This document shows, piece after piece, positions 1 to 6,442 of a stretch of DNA of 6,757 nucleotides. The stretch lies in NCBI GenBank assembly GCA_019752915.1, contig JAIELO010000207.1, positions 1 through 6,757 of the forward strand, written 5' to 3'. The notes under the pieces are model-generated. The model searched no databases. It saw only the letters and a list, made by a program, of their open reading frames with translations, and was not told where the DNA came from. This DNA comes from Burkholderiaceae bacterium (GTDB lineage: Bacteria > Pseudomonadota > Gammaproteobacteria > Burkholderiales > Burkholderiaceae_D). The position numbers and the translations under genes are program-made. Position 1 is the stretch's first letter. Each line of letters starts with the position of its first letter.

Positions 1-540
1 CACCATCTCGCTACCGAACAACATCGCCAGCGTGCCACGGGTGAACACGACTACCGTCTGCACGCCCAGCAACACAATCAGAAAACGCGTGGAAAAATGC
101 CGCTCGCCGTAGCGCCACACGATAATCGTCTGGTAGAAGTAGATCACCGACACCAGATAGGAAAACACCGCCACCCGGGCAGCAAAACTCGGCTCCCAGA
201 TCAGCCAGTACCCCCCCCCCGCCATGCTCAGAAACCAGAGCAGGCCTAACAGCCACCAGGATGGCTTGCGGCCATAGAATTTCTGGGTGCCGATCAGCGT
301 CAGGCCGATGCCGCACACCAGCGCCGAATTCGCGGCCATCAGCACCAGCAGTTCCGGCACACCCGCCTTGCGCAGGCCGAACAGCACCGCGCCCAGCACC
401 AGCAGCAGCAGGCTGCTGGCCCAGTAATTAAGTCCCTTGATTTCTGGCGGATAGCTGCGGTAGGCGGAAAATAGCACCACGCTCATGGCAATCGCCATCA
501 GCGCAGACATCAGAATGATAGTGGTTGGATCGAGCAGCAT
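1..540 (-). CDS. N-terminal part of a multi-pass membrane protein, probably the sensor region of a GGDEF diguanylate cyclase (3' end outside window)
   Basis: An open frame of 180 codons runs from an ATG at 540 to the window edge with no stop, so the C-terminal part is missing. The visible protein is very hydrophobic, with about six likely membrane helices near residues 6-25, 40-57, 61-84, 96-115, 119-140 and 153-172, separated by short loops. The opening residues MLLDPTT followed by a helix, and the overall helix pattern, resemble the membrane sensor modules that precede GGDEF domains in many betaproteobacterial diguanylate cyclases. That is family resemblance from memory; no GGDEF motif is visible because the sequence ends too early. 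If correct, the full protein would make cyclic di-GMP in response to a signal sensed in the membrane. The start lies 7 nt after the stop of the M61 peptidase gene and has only a weak purine-rich ribosome site. Residues 107-110 (Ala-Gly-Gly-Gly) are encoded by a run of ten G. Alternative: another polytopic sensor or an unrelated membrane protein. Confidence 0.7.
   Translation of the reverse strand, partial: MLLDPTTIILMSALMAIAMSVVLFSAYRSYPPEIKGLNYWASSLLLLVLGAVLFGLRKAGVPELLVLMAANSALVCGIGLTLIGTQKFYGRKPSWWLLGLLWFLSMAGGGYWLIWEPSFAARVAVFSYLVSVIYFYQTIIVWRYGERHFSTRFLIVLLGVQTVVVFTRGTLAMLFGSEMV
211..220. repeat. Homopolymer tract of 10 C (10 G on the coding strand) inside a membrane-protein gene
   Basis: Ten consecutive C on the plus strand encode the last base of Ala107 and Gly108-110 in the minus-strand gene. 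With ten bases the frame is open on both sides. Losing one base would read Gly-Thr-Gly and then TGA almost at once. Gaining one base would switch to a frame that stays open for about 70 codons and stops at 13-11. Long poly-G tracts are known slippage sites in phase-variable bacterial genes; whether this one varies is not shown by one sequence. Confidence 0.95.
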
Positions 541-546
541 CGGCGC

Positions 547-2367
547 TTAAACCGCCTGACTAGGACGTTGCGGCGTGCCGGATTTTTTGCCGGCGGCATC
601 CAGCGTCAGGGTCACGGCAGGTACCCGGTCACCTTGCAGGGTCGCGCTGAAGCTCATCAGCTCATCACGACGGAAGGCGTGCACGCTGATTTCCGAACCG
701 ACCGCATAGCGCGACAGCAGCGCTTCGAGATTGCTGGCGGTAACACGCAGTCCATCAATCGCCACCAGAATATCGCCCGCCGATAGACCGGCACGGTGCG
801 CAGCGCCCTGCTCATGCACGCTATTCAGCTTGCAGTCATTGCCATCTTTGCCAGGATTGATGTCCAGCGATGGCTTGCCCGATTTGCGCTCGTCCGCATA
901 TTTGACGCCGAATGGCGCCAGCAACTTGGCCAGCGGCAGGTCATCGGTACCGCGCACATATTTATCGAAGAAGGGTTTGAAGCGGCCACCGCTGACTTCA
1001 TCGAACAGCGCTTCCACCTCGGCCGGCGTGACACCGCGCCCGCCACCGTGATAGAAGTCGGCACCGTAACGCTGCCACAGGATGCGCATCACATCATCGA
1101 GCGACTTCTTGCCGCCGGTCTTGGCACGGATGCTGAGATCCAGCGCCAGCGCTACCAGCGAACCCTTGGTGTAGTAGCTGACGATGGCATTCGGTGCATT
1201 CTCGTCCTGCCGGTAGTATTTACCCCAGGCGTCGAAACTGGAATCGGCGACACTCTGCTTGGTGCGGCCACTGCCACGCAACACACTGCCCACCGTCTTG
1301 GCCAGCAGTTTGAAGTAGCTCGTTTCGTTAATTAGACCGGCGCGCACCAGCATCAGGTCGTCGTAATAGCTGGTGAAGCCTTCGAAGAGCCACAGCAGCG
1401 GCGAGTAATTCTCCACCTGCAGATCGTAGGGCGCAAACACGGCAGGTTTAATACGCTTCACATTCCAGGTGTGAAAATACTCGTGGCTGCACAAGCCCAG
1501 ATACTGCAGATAACCGTCACTGATGTCTTTGCTGACGGCAGTGGTGCTCGGCAGATCGGCACGCGCACAGATCAGCGCCGTCGACGCACGGTGTTCCAGA
1601 CCGCCATAACCATCGCCCACCGCCATGGTCATGAACACGTAGCGGTCCATCGGCGCACGACGGGTTTTCGGTTCGAAGAAGGCGATCTGGGTTTCGCAGA
1701 TTTTTTTCAGGTCGGCGCTCAGGCGCGCCATATCCAGGTTCGGCACCCGTCCGGTGATGACAATATCGTGCGCAATACCGTGGGCCTTGAAGGTCGCCAG
1801 CGCAAACTCGCCCTGCTCCACCGGATGATCGATCAATTCGTCGTAATCGCCAGCGATATAGCTACCGTAGCCATAGCGTTTGGCCTTCAGTTCCGGCAGC
1901 GACGTTGCCACTCGCCAGTTGCGCGCGGCTGCATCGGCCGGGCGCTGGATATCTACCACGTGGGGCAGGTGCTCCTGCCCCAGCACGCGCAGGAACACGC
2001 TGGTGCCATTGTAGAACGCATGGTTCTGGTCCAGATGCGCCGCCCGCACCGACATGTCCCAGGCATACACTTCGTAATGCACGCTCAGACTTGCCGCGCG
2101 ATCTTTCAGCGGCGCGGCCTGCCAGCTATGCTTATCGAGCTTGGTCAGCGCCACCGGCTGGCCATTCGACTCGGCATGGATGCGCACGATATTGCGCGAG
2201 AATTCGCGAATCATATAGCTGCCCGGGATCCACGCCGGCAGCGCAAAAATCTGCCCGCCTTCGGCCGGTGCGGCCACCGTCAGCGTGACGCGGAACAGGT
2301 GCGCGGCCAGATCGTGGCCGGTTATGCTGTAGGCGATCGCCGGTTTATTCTTGTTCGATTTTTTCAT
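547..2367 (-). CDS. M61-family metallopeptidase with C-terminal PDZ domain
   Basis: This 606-residue protein is a predicted zinc aminopeptidase of family M61 (glycyl aminopeptidase type). The N-terminal beta-rich domain (about residues 10-190) contains the characteristic stretch around ALPAWIPGSYMIREFSRNI at 42-60. A GGLEHR motif lies at 255-260. The gluzincin zinc site is HEYFH at 295-299 (His295, Glu296, His299), followed by WNVKRIKP. The probable third ligand is Glu329 in the FEGFTSYY segment. A PDZ domain occupies about 505-585, with the GAAHRAGLSAGDILVAIDG segment at its centre. The length fits the family. No signal peptide or membrane segment is seen, so it is probably cytoplasmic. The ATG at 2367 is supported by AAGGA at 2377-2373, five bases upstream. 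It starts 12 nt after the mocA-like gene and ends 6 nt before the membrane-protein gene, so it probably shares their transcript. The physiological substrate is unknown. Confidence 0.93.
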   Translation of the reverse strand: MKKSNKNKPAIAYSITGHDLAAHLFRVTLTVAAPAEGGQIFALPAWIPGSYMIREFSRNIVRIHAESNGQPVALTKLDKHSWQAAPLKDRAASLSVHYEVYAWDMSVRAAHLDQNHAFYNGTSVFLRVLGQEHLPHVVDIQRPADAAARNWRVATSLPELKAKRYGYGSYIAGDYDELIDHPVEQGEFALATFKAHGIAHDIVITGRVPNLDMARLSADLKKICETQIAFFEPKTRRAPMDRYVFMTMAVGDGYGGLEHRASTALICARADLPSTTAVSKDISDGYLQYLGLCSHEYFHTWNVKRIKPAVFAPYDLQVENYSPLLWLFEGFTSYYDDLMLVRAGLINETSYFKLLAKTVGSVLRGSGRTKQSVADSSFDAWGKYYRQDENAPNAIVSYYTKGSLVALALDLSIRAKTGGKKSLDDVMRILWQRYGADFYHGGGRGVTPAEVEALFDEVSGGRFKPFFDKYVRGTDDLPLAKLLAPFGVKYADERKSGKPSLDINPGKDGNDCKLNSVHEQGAAHRAGLSAGDILVAIDGLRVTASNLEALLSRYAVGSEISVHAFRRDELMSFSATLQGDRVPAVTLTLDAAGKKSGTPQRPSQAV

Positions 2368-2379
2368 TGCTATCCTTGA

Positions 2380-2940
2380 TTACAAATCCGCGGGGGTGTC
2401 GATGTCGCGGATCACGCCAGCATCGTCCACCACCAGTTCACTCACTGCATGGTCTTTTAAAATGGCGCGCGCACCCTGATCGCCCTGCAGCGCCAGTAGC
2501 AATGGTAAATGATAGGCACTGAAAGCGACAGGATTGCCGCGCCGCCCCAGGTAGCTGGGTGCAGCAATACGGGCGCCGCGACCGACCGTAGCCACCAGCG
2601 CGCGCATGGTCTCGGGCTGCACAAAGGGCATATCCCCGAGGGCAATCAGCCAGCCGCCAGCATCACGGCTGGCCTGTAGCGCCAGCGTCAGCGAAGCGGC
2701 CATGCCCTGATCGGCAGTGTCGCAGACCAGTACTTCGCAACCGAGCTGGCGCAATAGTGTCGCCACCTCGTCATCGGCGCTGCGCACCACTGCCAGCACG
2801 CGCGGCAGCACGGCCAGCAAATGGCGCGCACTGGCGGCCACCACGGCTTCACCTTGCGGCAGCCGTTGTAGAAGTTTGTTCTGAACACCGGACGGGTCAA
2901 ACCGTTTACCGCGTCCGGCGGCCAGCAGTATGCCGACCAT
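2380..2940 (-). CDS. mocA: MocA-like molybdenum cofactor cytidylyltransferase (MobA-like NTP transferase)
   Basis: A 186-residue nucleotidyltransferase of the MobA/MocA family. Visible signatures are the nucleotide-binding loop LLAAGRGKRF at 5-14, a conserved-position Lys22, the QGMAASL segment at 78-84, the metal-binding GDMP at 102-105, the RGNPV motif at 134-138, GDQGAR at 153-158 and the C-terminal DIDTPADL. In E. coli MocA joins CTP to molybdopterin to give the cytosine dinucleotide cofactor used by Mo hydroxylases of the xanthine oxidase family. Placement directly behind the iorB-like gene makes this the likely role here, in the cytoplasm, before the enzyme is exported. I chose ATG at 2940 because it puts the family's usual MVGILLAAG at the N-terminus; a GTG at 2946 in frame would add two residues. 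Neither has a visible Shine-Dalgarno sequence, and the upstream stop is at 2953-2951, so translation is probably coupled. Sequence alone does not exclude GTP specificity. Confidence 0.88.
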   Translation of the reverse strand: MVGILLAAGRGKRFDPSGVQNKLLQRLPQGEAVVAASARHLLAVLPRVLAVVRSADDEVATLLRQLGCEVLVCDTADQGMAASLTLALQASRDAGGWLIALGDMPFVQPETMRALVATVGRGARIAAPSYLGRRGNPVAFSAYHLPLLLALQGDQGARAILKDHAVSELVVDDAGVIRDIDTPADL

Positions 2941-2950
2941 GTTCACGCTG

Positions 2951-5161
2951 TCAGGCGCTGGTCAGATCAAACGGCAACTTGCGCAGACGCTTCCCGGTCA
3001 GCTTGAACAAGGCATTGGCAAAGGCCGGTGCCAGCGGCGGCAGACCCGGTTCACCCATCCCGGTTGGTGCATCGTGCGAAGGCACGATATGCACATCGAT
3101 CACCGGCATATCGGTCATGCGCGCCAGCGTGTAGTCACTAAAGTTCTGCTGTTCGACTACGCCATCTTTCAGCGTAATGGCCGCACCCGGCAAGGTCATG
3201 CCCAGCCCCATCAGGGCAGCGCCCTGAATCTGCGCTTCGATGGTCAGCGGATTGACCGGCTGGTTGCAGTGCACGCCGGCTGTCACCTTGTGCAGTTTCG
3301 GTACACCGTTTTTCACCGAGGCCACCACCACATAGGCAATCGCCGTATTGAACGATTCATGCACCGCCACACCCCAGGCCTGCCCCTTCGGCAAAACCTT
3401 TTTACCGTAGCCCGATTTGGCCACCGCCAGATCGAGCGCTGCCAGATGACGCTTGCCCTTCTCGCCGATCAGTTTTTTGCGGTAGGCCACCGGATCCATG
3501 CCGGCCGCATGCGCCGCTTCATCGATCAGGGTTTCCATCACAAACGCCGTATGGGTCGATCCGACCGAGCGCCACCACAGCACCGGGACATTCGCCTTGA
3601 CCGTGTGCGCGCTCAGATTGAGCGGTACTTCATAGGGTTCGCCCATGCCTTCGACCATGGTTGTGTCGATACCATCCTTGACCATCATGCCTTCGAACGG
3701 CGTGCCGCTGAGGATGGACTGGCCCACGATGACATGCTCCCACGCCACGATATTGCCCTTGTCATCCATGCCGATATCAGCACGGTGCACATGCGACGGA
3801 CGATAGTAGCCGCCCTTGATGTCGTCCTCGCGACTCCAGATCACTTTAACGGGATCGGTCTTACCGGCGGCGCGCCAGACCTTGGCAATGTGCACCGCTT
3901 CGACCAGATAATCGGAACTCGGTACAGCGCGACGCCCGAAACCACCGCCCGCCATCATGGTGTTGAGCACTACCTGTTCCGGTTTCAGACCGGCAGTCGC
4001 CGCAATCGCGCCCTGATCGATGGTCTGGAACTGCGAACCGGCCCACACCGTGCAGCCATCGGCACGCAGATCGATCACGCAGTTCAGCGGCTCCATCGGC
4101 GTGTGCGCCAGATACGGGAATTCATACACCGCCGAGATTTTTTTCGCGGCACCGGCCAGCTTCGAAGTATCGGCCTTGCGGGCCGGTTTGCCCGGCTGCT
4201 GCGCCAGCGCCTTGTAAGCAGCCAGTTGCGCGGTACTACTGACTTTTTCGACAGCGCTGGTATCCCACTCGATATTCAAAGCATCGCGTCCCATCTTGGC
4301 CGGCCAGTAGCCGTCCGCGATCACCACCACGCCGCTACCGCCGCGATCCGTACTCACTTGCAGCACTTCGATCACGCCCTTGATGGCTTTGGCTTTGCTG
4401 GCATCGAATTTCGCCACCCGTGCGCCGAATACCGGCGGACGTGCCACCACCGCCACTTTGCTGTGCGGCGCCTTGAAGTCCATGCCGAACTGCAGTTTGC
4501 CATTCGACTTGTCGGTAGCATCGAGACGCTTCATCGGCTTACCGATAAAGTTGAAATCTTTCGGGTCCTTCAGCTTGACGCTGGCCGGCACCGGCTGATG
4601 CATGGCGGCATCGGCCATGCTGCCATAGCTGGCCTTCTGTCCCGCAGGCCCCAGCAGCATGCTGCGCGCAGTGCGCACCTGCTCGACCGGTACCTTCCAC
4701 TGCGCAGCAGCGGCGGCCATCAGCATGGCGCGCGCCTTGGCGCCAATTTCACGGTACTGCAGATAGGAGTGAGCGATACTGCCCGAACCACCGGTAATCT
4801 GGATACCGAATGCAGGATCCTTGTACTGGTCACCCGCTGGCGCCAGCGCGCCATTCACTTTCGACCAGTCGGCGTCGAGCTCCTCGGCGATCAGCATCGG
4901 CAGAGAAGTCTGCACGCCCTGACCGAACTCCAGCCGGTTCACCTGCACCGTAATGCGGTTGTCCGGCGCGATGTGCAGAAACGCATTCGGCTCGTAGACC
5001 TTGGCAGCCTGCTGCGCGCGCGCGAAGCGACCGCCGGTGGGCAGGAAGAAGCCCAGCACCAGTCCACCACCGGCCAGTGCACCGGCCTTCATGAAACCAC
5101 GCCGCGAAACACCGCCAGCGGCCGGCACCATCGATTCCTGTTGCAGCCATTCGATACGCAT
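2951..5161 (-). CDS. iorB: Isoquinoline 1-oxidoreductase beta-like molybdopterin-binding subunit, Tat-exported
   Basis: A 736-residue large subunit of a xanthine oxidase-family molybdenum hydroxylase, of the IorB type. It would hold the molybdopterin cytosine dinucleotide and hydroxylate a carbon of its substrate (an aldehyde or N-heterocycle) with water as oxygen source. A twin-arginine motif SRRGFMK at 19-25 is followed by a Gly/Ala/Leu-rich hydrophobic stretch (27-40) and a possible cleavage site after ARA at 47-49, so export by Tat to the periplasm is expected. Family motifs include HTPMEPLNC at 353-361, AGGGFGRR at 404-411, WWRSVGSTHTAF at 529-540 with IDEAAH at 546-551, and GMGEPG at 701-706, where Glu704 corresponds to the catalytic base. 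The ATG at 5161 has AAGGAG six bases upstream, overlapping the stop of the iorA-like gene. Isoquinoline as the substrate is only a family name here; the real substrate is not deducible. Confidence 0.93.
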   Translation of the reverse strand: MRIEWLQQESMVPAAGGVSRRGFMKAGALAGGGLVLGFFLPTGGRFARAQQAAKVYEPNAFLHIAPDNRITVQVNRLEFGQGVQTSLPMLIAEELDADWSKVNGALAPAGDQYKDPAFGIQITGGSGSIAHSYLQYREIGAKARAMLMAAAAAQWKVPVEQVRTARSMLLGPAGQKASYGSMADAAMHQPVPASVKLKDPKDFNFIGKPMKRLDATDKSNGKLQFGMDFKAPHSKVAVVARPPVFGARVAKFDASKAKAIKGVIEVLQVSTDRGGSGVVVIADGYWPAKMGRDALNIEWDTSAVEKVSSTAQLAAYKALAQQPGKPARKADTSKLAGAAKKISAVYEFPYLAHTPMEPLNCVIDLRADGCTVWAGSQFQTIDQGAIAATAGLKPEQVVLNTMMAGGGFGRRAVPSSDYLVEAVHIAKVWRAAGKTDPVKVIWSREDDIKGGYYRPSHVHRADIGMDDKGNIVAWEHVIVGQSILSGTPFEGMMVKDGIDTTMVEGMGEPYEVPLNLSAHTVKANVPVLWWRSVGSTHTAFVMETLIDEAAHAAGMDPVAYRKKLIGEKGKRHLAALDLAVAKSGYGKKVLPKGQAWGVAVHESFNTAIAYVVVASVKNGVPKLHKVTAGVHCNQPVNPLTIEAQIQGAALMGLGMTLPGAAITLKDGVVEQQNFSDYTLARMTDMPVIDVHIVPSHDAPTGMGEPGLPPLAPAFANALFKLTGKRLRKLPFDLTSA

Positions 5162-5167
5162 GACGGA

Positions 5168-5174
5168 CTCCTTT
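5168..5174 (-). promoter_or_regulatory. Shine-Dalgarno of iorB-like gene overlapping the iorA-like stop codon
   Basis: AAAGGAG on the minus strand lies six bases before the iorB-like ATG and shares bases with the TAA stop of the upstream gene (5175-5173). Terminating ribosomes therefore sit on the initiation site of the partner subunit, an arrangement consistent with translational coupling and balanced synthesis of the two subunits. Confidence 0.8.
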
Positions 5175-5631
5175 ATGCGATGGATTTAGCGGCGTCTTTA
5201 ATCGCCGCGCGGATACGCTGGTAGGTGCCGCAGCGGCAGATGTTGCCACTCATGGCGTTATCGATGTCGGCGTCGGAAGGCGCCTTATTAGTGCGCAGCA
5301 GCGCTGTAGCACTCATGATCTGGCCACTCTGGCAGTAGCCGCATTGCGGCACATCGAGCTTGACCCATGCCGCCTGCACGGCTTTGCCGACCTTATCGTT
5401 TTCCATCGCTTCGATGGTGGTGATCTTCTGACCAACCGCCGCCGAAATCGGCGTCACACAGGAGCGCACCGGCTGGCCGCCCAGATGCACGGTGCAGGCA
5501 CCGCACAGCGCCGCACCGCAACCGAACTTGGTACCGGTCAGGTTCAGGTTATCGCGCAGGGCCCACAAAATCGGCGTGGATGGATCAGCGTCCACCTGCA
5601 TATCTTTACCATTGATGTTCAATGTAATCAC
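5173..5631 (-). CDS. iorA: Isoquinoline 1-oxidoreductase alpha-like (2Fe-2S) subunit
   Basis: A 152-residue electron-transfer subunit with two [2Fe-2S] clusters. The N-terminal plant-ferredoxin-like domain has Cys38, Cys43, Cys46 and Cys58 (CGAALCGAC then RSC). The C-terminal helical domain has Cys97, Cys100, Cys132 and Cys134 (CGYC and CRC). All eight ligands of the family are present. The protein would pass electrons from the Mo site of the partner subunit to an external acceptor. The frame stays open upstream to 5781 inside dsbC, but a GTG at 5631 is the likely start: it has AGGAG six bases upstream, gives the family-typical ITLNINGK beginning and length, and avoids overlap with dsbC. There is no signal peptide, so export would depend on the Tat signal of the large subunit. 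The gene lies 46 nt after dsbC and 11 nt before the iorB-like start. Confidence 0.93.
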   Translation of the reverse strand: MITLNINGKDMQVDADPSTPILWALRDNLNLTGTKFGCGAALCGACTVHLGGQPVRSCVTPISAAVGQKITTIEAMENDKVGKAVQAAWVKLDVPQCGYCQSGQIMSATALLRTNKAPSDADIDNAMSGNICRCGTYQRIRAAIKDAAKSIA

Positions 5632-5637
5632 ACTAGT

Positions 5638-5642
5638 CTCCT
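5638..5642 (-). promoter_or_regulatory. Shine-Dalgarno that fixes the GTG start of the iorA-like gene
   Basis: AGGAG on the minus strand is separated by six bases from GTG at 5631-5629. No comparable site supports any of the more upstream in-frame starts, which would lie inside dsbC. Confidence 0.8.
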
Positions 5643-5669
5643 GTCGACACTGCAGATGAACGAAGTTTG

Positions 5670-5686
5670 AAGCAAGCTTATTGCTT
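5670..5686. repeat. Short inverted repeat at the dsbC stop codon
   Basis: AAGCAA and TTGCTT form a perfect six-base inverted repeat around a five-base loop that contains the dsbC TAA stop. The stem is AT-rich and no T-run follows on the coding strand, so it is at best a weak structure. It may have no function; I do not call it a terminator. Confidence 0.35.
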
Positions 5687-6403
5687 AATCTTGGCGAGTT
5701 TCTCTTCCAGCATTTTGCTGTCAATGGCGCCCGGCACGCGGCTGCCATCGGCAAAGAAGATCGCCGGGGTACCGTTGACACCGAGCTTGCGGCCCAGTTC
5801 CAGCACCTCGTCGTTCGGCGAGACGCACGATGCCGAAGCCGTTGCCGCCGGCTTGTTACGGATCATCCAGTCATCCCATGCCTGACTGCGGTCCAGCGAG
5901 CACCAGATGTTCTTCGACTTGGTGAAGGAATCTTCGGCCAGAATGTTGTACATGAAGGTGTAGATGGTGACGTTGTCCGTCTCTTTGAGCGTGGTCTGGC
6001 GGAAGCGCTTGCAGTAACCACAGTTCGGATCTTCGAACACCGCGATCACCCGCTTGCCATCGCCCTTGACGGTCTTGATGGCTTTATCGAGCGGCAGATC
6101 GGAGAATTTGATGCGATTGATTTCTTCCAGCCGCTCCTTGGTCAGGTCGGTGCTGGTGGCCAGATTGAACACATGGCCCGAAAACAGATAGGTACCGGTT
6201 TTGTCGGTGTACAGAATATCGTTGCCAACGCGGATTTCATACAGCCCGGCGTAAGGGGTTTCCTTGATCGCGTCGACTTTCACATTATTACCCAGACGGG
6301 GCTCGACCAGCTTGCGCACGGCTTCGGTCGAAGGCGTTTCCGCGCCCACACAACCGGCCATCAGCGCCGACCACATCAGTAAAACCGACTTACTTATTTT
6401 CAT
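5678..6403 (-). CDS. dsbC: Thiol:disulfide interchange protein DsbC (disulfide isomerase)
   Basis: A 241-residue periplasmic disulfide isomerase that reshuffles wrong disulfides in exported proteins and in the known family is kept reduced by DsbD. An N-terminal export signal (Lys2 and Lys5, then hydrophobic 7-16) precedes the dimerisation domain at about 22-85 and a linker helix near 86-98. The thioredoxin-fold domain has the active site CGYC at 128-131 within [11 protein letters not shown] and the cis-proline Thr212-Pro213. Cys168 and Cys193 match the second, structural disulfide of DsbC, which argues for DsbC rather than DsbG or DsbA. The signal peptide could be cut after VGA at 19-21, but MAGC at 15-18 also fits a lipobox, so a lipoprotein form is possible. 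The ATG at 6403 has GGAG at 6412-6409, five bases upstream. The gene follows the Ubi hydroxylase by 39 nt. Confidence 0.95.
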   Translation of the reverse strand: MKISKSVLLMWSALMAGCVGAETPSTEAVRKLVEPRLGNNVKVDAIKETPYAGLYEIRVGNDILYTDKTGTYLFSGHVFNLATSTDLTKERLEEINRIKFSDLPLDKAIKTVKGDGKRVIAVFEDPNCGYCKRFRQTTLKETDNVTIYTFMYNILAEDSFTKSKNIWCSLDRSQAWDDWMIRNKPAATASASCVSPNDEVLELGRKLGVNGTPAIFFADGSRVPGAIDSKMLEEKLAKIKQ

Positions 6404-6442
6404 AACTTCTCCGGTAACAACAGACAGACCTGCGGCCCGCCC

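Noticed and set aside
11..316. A 101-codon minus-strand frame overlapping the membrane-protein gene
   Set aside because: The frame one base off carries 180 uninterrupted codons of clear transmembrane character and starts at a sensible ATG; this alternative has no start signal. It matters only as the frame reached if the poly-G tract gains one base.
1471..2379. A 302-codon open frame on the plus strand, antisense to the M61 peptidase gene
   Set aside because: Same pattern: Arg/His/Gln-rich translation without motifs, lying opposite a gene with an intact zinc site and PDZ domain.
2930..5224. A 764-codon open frame on the plus strand, antisense to the whole iorB-like gene
   Set aside because: It mirrors a well-supported gene full of family motifs. 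Its translation is rich in His, Arg and Gln with no recognisable domain, as expected for the opposite strand of a GC-rich gene, and I see no good ribosome site.
5632..5677. Sigma-70 promoter for the cassette
   Set aside because: A TTGCTT could pass for a -35 box, but no acceptable -10 box follows at the right spacing. A promoter inside the dsbC 3' end remains possible but is not visible to me.
5670..5686. Rho-independent terminator after dsbC
   Set aside because: The stem is only six base pairs, AT-rich, and not followed by a T-run on the coding strand.
5632..5781. N-terminal extension of the iorA-like frame into dsbC
   Set aside because: The extra residues do not resemble the family, would overlap dsbC by about 100 nt, and the GTG at 5631 has a well-placed AGGAG.
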